64,000 nucleotides of DNA from assembly GCA_028015205.1 (NCBI GenBank), contig CM051510.1:32550580-32614579 (forward strand), read 5' to 3'. Below the pieces are notes generated by a model, which was not told the DNA's origin, made no database searches, and saw only the letters and a list, made by a program, of their open reading frames with translations. The DNA comes from Mytilisepta virgata (lineage: Eukaryota > Mollusca > Bivalvia > Mytilida > Mytilidae). A program made the position numbers and the translations under genes. Of this stretch, positions 9,694 through 21,100 are shown one piece after another (position 1 is the first letter of the stretch; the number at the start of each line of letters is the position of its first letter).

Positions 9694-10538
9694 TATGGCA
9701 AGCCGTCAAAACTATGTTTAAAACATTTTTCGAAAATTTTACACACTGAGAATTAAAAAAAAAAACACACTGAGATTAAAAAACCTAAAAATACGCACTG
9801 AGAATAAGAAATTACACACTGAGATTTAATAAAGACGCATTGAGATTACGAAAAATAAAAAACACACACTGAGAATTGAAAATTACACACTGATATTACA
9901 AAAAGACACACTGAGATGAAATAAACTGAAAAACACACACTGAGAATTTAAAATTACACTCTGAGATTTGTGCGCATTTTGTATGCGCACATATCTAATT
10001 AGCATACGTAATCTTAATCTATTACAAGCTTAAAACAACTAGGGGACAAAACTCGTTAGTCCTTCACTCTGACGCCAAATGTTTTATAAAATACATTAGA
10101 AATACTATTCTTAAACAGTTTTAAGCAAACAATCCTGATACACCGTTAGCAATAATATTAATCTGATTTATATGGACAACAAACTTATGAATATGAGTTT
10201 TCAAAAAACGATCTTAAGTCTTGAAATTTATTATGAATGTTGGTTGGTTATAATGACCAGAGTTCTAGAGACCAAGATATTAATCTGTTGAATTATTCAT
10301 CTCATGAATATTCATTAGTAATTTGTATATTAATCTCAATGTGTACTTTTGAAATCTCATTGTGTAATTAAAAATTCTCAGTGTGTGTTTTCCAGTTTAT
10401 TTCATCTCAATGTGTCTGTTTAAAATCTCAGTGTGTAATTTCGATTTCTCAGTGTGTTATTTTAGGTTTTTAAATCTCAGTGTGTAATTTTTTCGAAAAA
10501 GGGTTTAAACATAGTTTTGACGAGAACGGCTTGCCATA
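9694..10538. mobile_element. Foldback element with arms of ACACACTGAGA sub-repeats (845 bp)
   Basis: The ends TATGGCAAGCCG (9694) and CGGCTTGCCATA (ending 10538) are exact inverses. Inward of them both arms carry CAAAACTATGTTTAAA, and then an array. The left arm (about 9744-9970) has ten copies of ACACACTGAGA, some varied, separated by AT-rich spacers. The right arm (about 10335-10490) has seven inverted copies (TCTCAGTGTGT). Spacers such as GATGAAATAAACTG are also mirrored. The loop is about 350 bp with no open frame. GCTGAG flanks both sides (9688-9693 and 10539-10544), a likely target duplication, and the LINE frame on either side becomes continuous if the element is removed. No transposase is present, so it is a non-autonomous DNA element. 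I cannot assign a superfamily. Confidence 0.85.
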
Positions 10539-11330
10539 GCTGAGAAAATTCATATTGAAATTTGTAAGTGTTTATTAGAAGTTGGTCGTCGATTGACCAC
10601 ATCTGGTGTTCTTGGAGAATAAGGGAGATTTCCTCTAATATTAGAAGCATTTTTAAAGTAGTCAAATATTGGACAGATATATTTGTCTAATTTAATCTAA
10701 TAAAGATAGTCTTCTAGCTGAAGCATATCTTATTTCAAAATATTTATATGAACAAAATAAAAATAGTTGGTATGAATGTGTAAGTGAAATTTGTTATTAC
10801 TTTGGTATCAATAGAATCTGAGCACTACATCTAAAAGGTAGTCTGAAAAAATATGTCAATAATCACTTGCATCTAAAATATAAAGAAATCTGGAAAATTA
10901 TAGTAATAAACTAAGAATATATAGACTTTAAAAAAATAACTTTACTTTTGAAACATATTTACATTTGGGAAATTATGACAAGAGACAATTAATTACAAAA
11001 TTTAGGACAAGTTAATTCACATCAACTAGAAATAGAACGTGGACGATGTAGGATTACCCCAGCAGCACAGAGAATATGCACATTATGTAATCTATATAGG
11101 TAGAAGATGAACTTGAATTTCTGTTAGAATGTCCAAAATCTATCATAATAAGAAATTTAAGAACAGTTAGGAAAATAAATTTAATAATCTCAAACTTCTT
11201 GATAATACCTCTAAATTTGTTTGGCTTTTGTCTGCTGACAAGAATTTAAAAATACCATTTAAATCCTTGCTGCTGATGAGGCTAATGATAATTTTGTTTA
11301 TGATCGATCATATCAGTTATTAACTAAATT
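10539..11330 (+). pseudogene. Non-LTR retrotransposon C-terminal ORF fragment, right of foldback insertion
   Basis: This continues the fragment at 9480-9693. Readable segments are EKIHIEICKCLLEVGRR, then LLAEAYLISKYLYEQNKNSW, then QLEIERGRCRITPAAQRICT followed by LCNLY. In bivalve LINEs these correspond to the C-terminal region with a zinc-knuckle-like CxLC motif. Stops include TAA after GVLGE and TAG after AFLK. It ends in AT-rich text with weak resemblance to the very C-terminus. Confidence 0.7.
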
Positions 11331-11341
11331 GTATATTTTAT

Positions 11342-11870
11342 ATGCGAAACCCTTTCAGGCAACATATTAGTATAACCATTTTTTTTCTTGAAAATAGAAA
11401 ACTTGTATGTAAAATGTGTGTGTCTGACCATTTTCTCCAAGTTGAAAGAGGAACACATACAAGAATTAAAAGAGAAGATCGGTTATGTAAACTTTGCCAT
11501 TTAAATGTAGTTGAAGATGAATATCATTTTTTCTTTACCTGTCCAAAATACCATACTTTGCGATGTAAACTAAATGAAAGCATAGCAAGTATAAATGTGC
11601 ATTTGATTAATAATAAATATAAAGTCAACTATATATATATATATATATTCTAAAAATGCCTCCGATGATGTATTGAGTCCTAGATCCTGTATCCAAAAAT
11701 TATTTGTGTTTGCGTGTATGTCTTTTGTATTTTTTTTAGATTTATTAAGTCGACTATTTTCACTATCACTACCAATCATTGATCAATTGTATAACATTTT
11801 TATTAATTGCTCTGCCTTCACGGGCGCCTTTGATTGGCAATAAAATATTTGTTTGTTTTTTTTTTTTTTT
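11342..11870 (+). pseudogene. Second LINE C-terminal fragment with 3' end
   Basis: The segment 11342-11653 reads FLQVERGTHTRIKREDRLCK, then LCHLNVVEDEYHFFFTCPKY, then HTLRCKL. This is the same CxLC...EDEYHF domain seen at 11060-11140 and 63340-63460. A (TA)n tract and a stop follow, then a 3' UTR-like stretch ending GATTGGCAATAAAATATTTG and a T run (to about 11870). The domain occurs downstream of reverse transcriptase in LINE proteins. The copy is 5'-truncated, the usual outcome of target-primed reverse transcription. Confidence 0.7.
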
Positions 11871-12051
11871 ATCAGTGTTTATGTACTACGCTCAACGCAA
11901 GCATTTATATTTATTACACGTGTTGACAAATTCTGAAATAAACTATACACGTGATTGTCCACGGTTTGATATTAGAATAGACTATGGATCCGGACATCAC
12001 CTACTTCATCCAATCAGAAAAGTTGACACATAAACATCTCGACAGCCGATC
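11871..12051 (+). promoter_or_regulatory. Putative promoter and 5' UTR of the amphiphysin gene
   Basis: Just upstream of the start codon lie two CACGTG E-boxes (11917-11922 and 11948-11953) and a CCAAT motif in CATCCAATCAG (about 12008-12018). No TATA box is obvious at a sensible distance. The ATG at 12052 sits in GCCGATCATGG, with G at +4. The transcription start is not identifiable from sequence, and upstream non-coding exons are possible. Confidence 0.4.
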
Positions 12052-12120
12052 ATGGCAGACCATAATAAAGGAGGATTTATATCGAAAGCGCAAAAGAAAT
12101 TAACTCGTACAAAAACGAAG
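12052..12120 (+). CDS. Amphiphysin exon 1 (residues 1-23)
   Basis: [20 protein letters not shown] plus KTK, followed by a GTAAGA donor in phase 0. This matches the amphipathic helix 0 that opens amphiphysin and BIN1; human proteins start MADIKTGIFAKNVQKRLNR. The ATG is chosen because its N-terminus aligns with the family from residue 1. Confidence 0.92.
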
Positions 12121-15100
12121 GTAAGAAAATAGATTTTGATGGCACAGAATATTCCACCAATATTACTTTTGTTTTCTAATTTCCTAAAGATGAGTGTCAT
12201 GATGTCTGTTTATGCAAAAACAAGTCTTCTTCCAACAGGTGTCTGCAAGCTGACGATAGTCTCGGTGAAAAGTGTGTCAACTTCCCAAATAAAATATATA
12301 CAGTACATATTACATTAATATATGGATTATCTAGTGTTTGGGTTTTTATTGTTACATATTTTAAATAGATATTTCGACAATATCAAAGACGGTCATTAAA
12401 ATACTTCTTGACAGCTGGACACGCGGAAGTTGATGACTGTTTATTTTGGTAATTTTCTTGCAACAATCAGATAATATTGAAGACGTGTGATTCGATATGT
12501 CATTAATCCTTCGGGCCGAGAAATTTCTAAAGTTATTGACAGACAAATCACCAAAGATGTTTATAAAATACAGTATAATCTACTTATTGTATGACAGTAT
12601 ACTGGTTATTGTTATCAGTTTATTGGAAAAAATCAATGTTTAACAGGCTATAAAAATAATATCACTATTGACTGTATACATCTTAATCAGTATCTGAAAT
12701 ATACTTGAGTTTGCAAACGTTTAAACCCAGACTATAGAAAGTCCTATCTCATTTCTGGAAAACTCTGAATTCGTTATGATTAATATGTCAAAATACTGCG
12801 AAGTCTCCAAATTGAACTACTCCTGAATCTTGGCAATACATGTAAGGAAGTCAATGAAAATTTGAAAATTCTCCAAATATCACATTTATCATAAAAAAAA
12901 AATAGACATATTATACATCTAATAATTAGTTATTATTTGTTTTTTTTAATATTTGCTATGAAGAAACTGGACAAAATTATTGGCAGTATTGTGATACGTT
13001 AATCCCATTTGAGATTCAATTCTCATGAACATATACAGTCAATTCTCGTTATTCCAAACTCACTTGAGTCAAATTTTTTTGTGCGGTCCCAAAAGTTTTA
13101 CAGTGCAAATATATGAATTTTGACTCATTTTTAGTCAAATTTGCAAGAGTAAAATTTTCTTCTATCTAGAAAGTAATTTTGAGTCCCAAATTACAAAAAC
13201 AATGAAAATTCTATTTGTTAATCTGCTGAAAAATCTTCATCAAAACATCATCTTGTGGAACAATTATTAATTTTGATCTATTGTTATCAATTTGTCTTCA
13301 ACTCTTTATTATTTTTAGAAAATGCTAAAAATTAATCGAATAAGTATCTGAACATGGATAAAGTGATGTCTCGTTAGTACACATACATTCAAACTATTGT
13401 TTTAATCCGACAACTACTAAGATTCTAGATTTACAGGACCTTTGAGGTAGTTTATTATATCCCCTTCGTGACTTGGAAAATTTGTCAGCTCCCTTTTAGT
13501 TGAATTTTGTCTATCTCGAATTTTTTTCGTGGTCCAAAGGACCTAGCGTTAACAAGAGTCGACTGTATTTTGTATTGTATATTCTTCCACCCAAGTGTCA
13601 TATTTTTTTTTTTTTCACTAGAACCAAAAATGGTATTGGGTAGAAGGTATCAATGTCTTGCTTATTTCTAAAAATATGTAAAATACCCAATAACTTGCTA
13701 ATCCTTACATTGTCAGAAATTTGTGTAAGGTGTGGAAAAGAACTTGGATAGACATTTATTACCCAATATTAGTATTAAAATGATATGTATTTCAATATAA
13801 GGAGTAGTAATGGTCAAGAAATTGGTCACCAGAATTGTCACTTTGTCACAAAATGATCTTTGATTGACAGGAACACCTTGTCAGGACTGCATATTTTTCT
13901 TTATACAGTACATACATTATTTTGAAATGACATTGATTTGAAGCAGAAATATTATTTCTGGAAGGGTTGTTATATTTCTTTGGGGATTAATTTTCTTTGA
14001 TTTATACTTACCCACAAGACAAACGAAATTAAATCCTGAACGAAAATTTCTGCTTTTACAGTAACCCCAATATATACATGTATATGTACCAAACCAGACT
14101 ATTTGTAATTTTGGTTTCAAGTATGAAAAATCATGTCCTCAATGGGAAGAGAGTTTCCTAGCTAGGTACTTTGATTGGTTTTATTTTCACATTTTGGTCA
14201 TTTTGACATTTAAATTTTGCTATAGAAAATGTAGGATACAGTTTTGATTTTAACATTGACATATAATTTGTTATATATATTGAATTACTCAATTAGTGCA
14301 CCAAAATTTGTATAGATTATAGATTTTTATTATTCAAAACTAGTAAAATTTCAAATCTATGGAAATTCAAAAACAGGAAATTCTGTACTCATGTTTATAA
14401 TTTTTTATTTCAGCCAGTTTTCATGTTTTGTAAAACAATTCAGTGTACAATTTCTAGGTAGTTAAACATAAAAAAAAACTGTTCAAAAATTGAGAATTCT
14501 GGTTCATCTTCATCCACAAAAATTATAATTAGTCAAAATATAATGAATCCACCATATATTAACATAAAAAGGCCTGCCTACAACAAAAACAAATAAACAA
14601 ATGAAGATTACAAAGAAATGTCATTATTAAATGATAAGTAGTCTATTTTCTGTCAAGTTAATGTAAAGTAGGTGTAGTGTTATTTTGTGAATGACTTAAG
14701 GCAGTAGTCTAATATCTTTGATGGATGTCCATAGTAACATCTTACACTGTAAAACTGCATAAAAATACCATATATGAAGTAAATATATTCCTTCGAGGTG
14801 TGAAAGATTTATGAATTAATCATGTTGAATGCAGGTTGATAAGTGGAAATATGATCACCATTTTGATATAATATATCTTATGTTTGCAATTGTAATAGTA
14901 AAGATTTAGTATAAATTAAATAAAAATATCTTATCCCAAATGCATAATTTTTTTCGCAAGTGATTATTGTGGTGGAGGGGTGGGGATAATGGGTAGGTGG
15001 GTTGGTCATGTTTTACCAGTTATAGTATTTATTAAATATATTAAAATACCAAATGAAACAAAAGGACATGACTAGAACAGTGGCTTTTAAGAATATGTAG

Positions 15101-18100
15101 GGGGTTGAAATTTTCTGAAAACAATCATTAGCCCAAGGCTTTCCACCATTGAAAATTTACTAGTCCGATAATAATAATATAGCTTTATTTTCATTAAACA
15201 TTAATAATAATGTTTGTGGCAAACACAATACAAAATGTATATACACAAACACATAAAAGTACAAACTGTAGTACATGTTTAGATTAAAGAGTTCATGTAC
15301 TAGTCAAAAACTTTCAGTGTACGGAAATTTAATAGCTGGCATACATGCAGTTTGTCAATAGCTATATCCCTATTGCCTATATTAGGTTTTCACAAATATC
15401 TATATTTGTTTTTGAAATTTTCATTGTAATGATACACACAAGATGAATATTTAGTAGCTTGTCAGGCTTTAACTATCATGAAATATGATAGTCCACTAAC
15501 CATAAAAACTGAGTTCCATCTGTGGGGCTAGTGCTATTTTCAACCCCTGGTATATTTAAGAAGTAAATTTTTCACGATATTAAAAATATGGTTGAATACT
15601 TGAGGAAATGCCAGTTTTCAGATACATATTTAAGAATGACATTTGTTTTATCATCCATAGGGATCCAGTTGAACTCATGTTTACACTTGTCCAAAAAGAC
15701 ATATCATGTGTATAAATGATATGGTTTTTTAAGGCATTAGAGCTTGTTCTAGTTGAAATAGGCGCAGACGAGAAATACTTCAAGTATACAGTTACTAATA
15801 CATGTACCTGGCTAAAACATGTACACACAATACCATAAACATATATGTAAGCATTTTGATATTAGGTTATCATAAAAGGGGTGGCTTATCAGCTTGATTT
15901 GTGTACATGTAGTGTTTGTTAAATGATAACTGAATATTTCAACTGTTTTAATGTAATTCTTTACATTACAATTTTGGGAACTAAATTATATCTGAGCCTC
16001 ATGCACAGCTCTGTCCTTAGATATATTTTGGTTCTTCTCATTTGCTTTTAAGATTTTAGCTTATTGTTTTATTTTTCAACATTTTATAGACTTGCCACAA
16101 TTAAGACTTGTAATGTTGTGTCCCTTTTAGTTTTATAATTACCTTTTTACTAAAAAATGCATCTCTAATCCACAATTACCAGTGCATTTGTACTTACTAT
16201 CAAACAATGAATACATAATGATAGTAAATAAGTATGGAAGAGAAGTGCTTTATTTTCATAGAAAAAGATGGAAAAAATAAAAATCATATATAGGGACTTG
16301 TAGCAAGTCTGAACATTTTCAGCCATGAGGACAAATGATGAATCGTAATTCAATGAAGTATGCAGATTATATTCAATAAAATGAGTATCACAGATTATTT
16401 ATTTTTCAAACATTCCTTGTATTTGGTCCAGTATCTCAGATAAACTACATGAATGATGTGACATTGTTTTTACCTGGTTGATTGTGCACCTGTTTTATTT
16501 TATAAGTATACTTCCAAACTAATGGTAATCCCTTGATATGACTCAGAGTTCTCAAAAAAATTTTGATGGAGGACCAACAAATTATAAGACTTTGTTTTGT
16601 TAATTACCAGAAAGTTTTCCGAATTCTGACCATTTTTGTCGAGCCTTCGACTTTTGTCGAAAAAGCGAGACATAGCGATCCTACATTCCGTCGTCGTCGT
16701 CGTCGTCGTCGTCGTCGGCGGCGGCGTCCACAAATATTCACCCTGTGGTTAAAGTTTTTGAAATTTTAATAACTTTCTTAAACTATCCTGGATTTCTACC
16801 AAACTTGGACAGAGGCTTGTTTATGATCATAAGATAGTATCCAGAAGGAAATTTTGTAAAAAAAAAATTCCAGTTTTTCCGTATTTTACTTATAAATGGA
16901 CTTAGTTTTTCTGCCAGGAAACATTACATTCACTCTGTGGTTAAAGTTTTTAAAATTTTAATAACTTTCTTAAAATATCCTGGATTTGTACCAAACTTGG
17001 ACAGAAGCTTGTTTATGATCATAAGATAGTATCCAGAAGTAAATTTTGTAAAATAAAAATTCCAGTTTTTCTGTATATTACTTATAAATGGACTTAGTTT
17101 TTCTGCCAGGAAACATTACATTCATTCTGTGGTTAAAGTTTTCAAAATTTTAATAACTTTCTTAAACTATCCTGGATTTGTACCAAACTTGGACAGAAGC
17201 TTGTTTATGATCATAATATAGTATCCAGAAGTAAATTTAGTAAAAAAAAAAAAAATTTTTCCGTATTTTACTTATAAATGGACTTAGTTTTTCTGCCAGG
17301 AAACATTACATTCACTCTGTGGTTAAAGTTTTTAAAATTTTAATAACTTTCTTAAACTATCCAGGAATTTTACCAAATTTGGACAGAAGCTTGTTTATGA
17401 TATAAAGATTGTATCCAGGAGAAAATTTTGTAAAATATTTATTTCTGTTTTTCAGTTTTTTACGTATAAATGGACTTAACATTGCATTCACTATGTTGTG
17501 AAAGTTTTTAAAAATTTTAATAACTTTATTATTTTTATTAAGTTTGCATTCACCTATCACACTGAAAATATAGACAACATCAAAAGTAGGCGAGACACTG
17601 GGTTCCGAGGAACCCTTACGAATTTTTATGCTGATATATTGCTATAGAAAATATTAAATTTTTAACAGATTTCTGGATTTTGTGACCTCCAGTATTTTCA
17701 TCCATGTTGTTATATGTTTTCAGTATGGTTTATCAAGTTCTTGGATATACATGTAAATTGTAATTGGGGTGGTGAGATTTAATTTATGACAAGAATTACT
17801 CTGTGACCAGTATACCAACCAGTATTTTGAATTATTTACAATTCGCTAAGCTTAGTAACGAGTGTAAAAAAATATATCGTAACACAAGGAAGCATTTCCA
17901 ATGAATTTGAATACTTTCTTGTAAATAAATAGACAATTCTGAAATAAATAATGGAACTTCCTAGTTATGTTGATTTCATAATGCTTTTCCATTCATGGAA
18001 GTTTTGTTGAAAGTACTAGCCACTAGTGCTATTGATTCATCAGAACGTAGGTCTGTGTGTCATTTAATGTTGGCTGTACACAATGTACTGTTAAATTTGT

Positions 18101-21100
18101 AGAATAATGTAATGCTACTTCCAGCTCTACTAGATGATTCATATACACCCATTATTTTTTAACACATTTTACAAGTACCATGTATATGATGTGAACTGTA
18201 AATTTAGAAATTAATATACAAAATCATTATTGTAATTCCTTTGACATGCTTTCACATAAATTTGACAAATACGAAATTCAGGAACAAAGAGTAGATATTT
18301 TTATACTTTAATTGCAATATTGTGCTGTTCATGATATTACACCTTTTGAGTTAATTTTATTTAAAAAAATCATTAATATGTAACAAAAATATAAGAAAAG
18401 ATCTCAGCAGATTGAAATATTGTTGAGTTTTATGTACTAGGTACAAAAAAGCTTGATGATCCCTTTAGTAATTTTTAAGATTTACCCTTGTCCGTGCGTC
18501 TGTCCGTGCGTCCCAATTCGGTTAAGTTTTGCGTTTACCTATAGTAATATATCAATGATATTTCACCACTACGGTCTTCTTGTATAGTACAATGCATTTT
18601 AGCAATACTTGGGTCACTATGACCTACATTTCATGCTTCAGTGACTTTGGTTAAGTTTTGTGTTTAGGTTCATTTCTCAGAAACCTATAGTAATATCTAT
18701 AATACTAAATTTACGAATTAGCTGAATAGGCGGCAAAACGCGTGGTTCAAAATAAACGATGTATGGTTCAGATTATAAAGGTTATTATCGGATTTGACAA
18801 TCTGCATTTATAAATTTAAACTGCAGTTTTGTTTATGTGCAAATGGAATCTGCATGGACTTTTCCGGTATGAATTCTCCCAACATATCCCTTAGAAGGTT
18901 CTCGAATGCATCATTTTAACACATTCATTTAAATAAACAATTATGCACATATTTTATATGTATTTTTGTTTGAAATTACGGAAGAAGAATAAAACAAATT
19001 AAAAACATTCTCCTTCGAGTGGGATGTTTCCGCTTTATGTATTCAGGATTGTTTTTTCTACAATAACGCAATTTCTCCTAACTATAAACATTATGAACTT
19101 TGAAGATTATGAAGAAGTAAGGCAAAGTTCAGAGGATTCCTAACTCAGTTGTTTTTTGGATTGCTCGGATGTTTACTTTGCACAAAGTGATAAAACCAGC
19201 CATTTTTAGATTATTTGTCATGTGACCTGTCTAAATATATCTCTACCGTACAATTCCCTGTAAGCCCTAGATAAAAATATTTTTAACAAATGGTCATCTT
19301 TATCATTAATGACGAAATTTATCTCGGGCATCTTTATAAACGTGGACAGCACACTCAGCCACACACTAAAAATGCATTTATCGTCTATTGGATTTATTTA
19401 TGAAATTAAGCCTCGCTTGCCCTGCCCATGATGACAATGAACAATTGGAACAATTATTTTCCAAAAATATGCTCTACTTAACTCACGGCATCTTTTGAAA
19501 AATTCATCCGTCACTAAGAAAATGTTTATTCACATTCTTTTTCATATTTATTCTGAATGAAAAAGGTAATGCATTATGAAATGTGTATTTAATGAAAGCT
19601 TTTCGTCAAGTTCCAGTTCAGAATTAATTGTAACATAAATATATTGACAATTTATGTGGTTGTATTTTCGTCATAGATTTTCACTATGATGGAACCTTAA
19701 GGTCCATTTTGGTAATTCTACGTGGCATACAGTCCACTTCATGTATCATCAGTAGATACATCTTCGGTAGTAACGAACAACCATTTGACAATTAGGTCAC
19801 GTTGACCTACATTTCACGCTTCATTGACTTTGGTTAAAGTTTGTATTAACATCCATTTCTGGAATACTACAGCATATATAGTCATGAAACTATCAGTTGA
19901 TACCACCTACTTGACAGGAAAGTTTATGGGAAGCCTGCCACAACATCCACATTGAGTTCCTGTTCCACGAATGCCATGGCCGCAAAAACTTTTTAAAGTC
20001 AATATGGCCACCACAAAAAAATGCTTATTTTCCCGCGCTTGCGCGGGTTCAATGTCTAGTATCAATTGATATTTCACCACTACAGTCCTCTTGTATAGTA
20101 CAACACAGTTCAGCAACACTTGGGTCACTTTGAATTACATTACATGCTTCAGTGACCCTGTGAAACTCGTTTTTATTTAGGGAGCAACCATTTGATTTTT
20201 ATGGGGGAGGGTGGGGGGCGGTAGGATCAAATATATGATTCTGCCTATTTTTTTGTCGAAATTTTGGTTGTGGAATTTTTTTTCATTTAAACCGAAAAAT
20301 GTCCTGATTGACACAGGTCCTGCATTTTTTTTTCACACCCTAAGTGATCCTGTCTTTTTATTTTGCCCCAAATCCTGGTCCTGCCTTTTTATTTCAAATT
20401 TGATCCTAACCCCATCCCCCCATGAAAATCAAATGGTTGCTCTTTTACATGTAAATGTGTATCATACTCTTTTATCCAAAATTCCTCATATCCAAAAGGA
20501 GGGCCAATTGAAGTAAAATTATAGACAATCAGCCAACACTTCTAAAAATATTGGGTGGGAGATTAATATTTGTTTATTACCTGGATCATATTCTGTCATC
20601 AACTCTTCTTTGGCGAGGCCAATGTGAACGGAAATTCTCACTGTCTGCAGGTCCAGGATAAGGAAATTATGGTCAGTTTAGCTACTTACAAAGTCATTGT
20701 CCCTGCCAAAGATTTTATAGGAAACAAACGTGACAGATTTCTGAAAATTGTACATACTGGTATATTTATTTGTATCTTTAAAATATGAAAAATATGGAGC
20801 AGGTCGATTTTTAAGGGGTGGACTTGTATTATAATCTATGAATTAATTGTCCCAATACAATAATACATGCTATATTTACTTCTGTTAATTCAAAGTCTTC
20901 TTATCTCAAACCATAAAAGAAATTTTGAGTCTTTAAGGAGCCAAAAAGTTCTAGTATTAAACTTTTTTTCATAACCTGATTTTTAGGTTTGTATGACTGT
21001 AAGAAAGTAATTTATGAAGAAAAAATCATATGGTAGTTGACTTCTTTTTTTGCTAAGGTCATTTGAAAGTACCCCATTTTTGATGATTTTCTGATTTTTC

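Noticed and set aside
9744..10490. ACACACTGAGA arrays considered as CRISPR-like repeats
   Set aside because: The motif is 11 bp with short AT-rich spacers that are also conserved, and the two arrays are inverse copies bounded by transposon-like ends.
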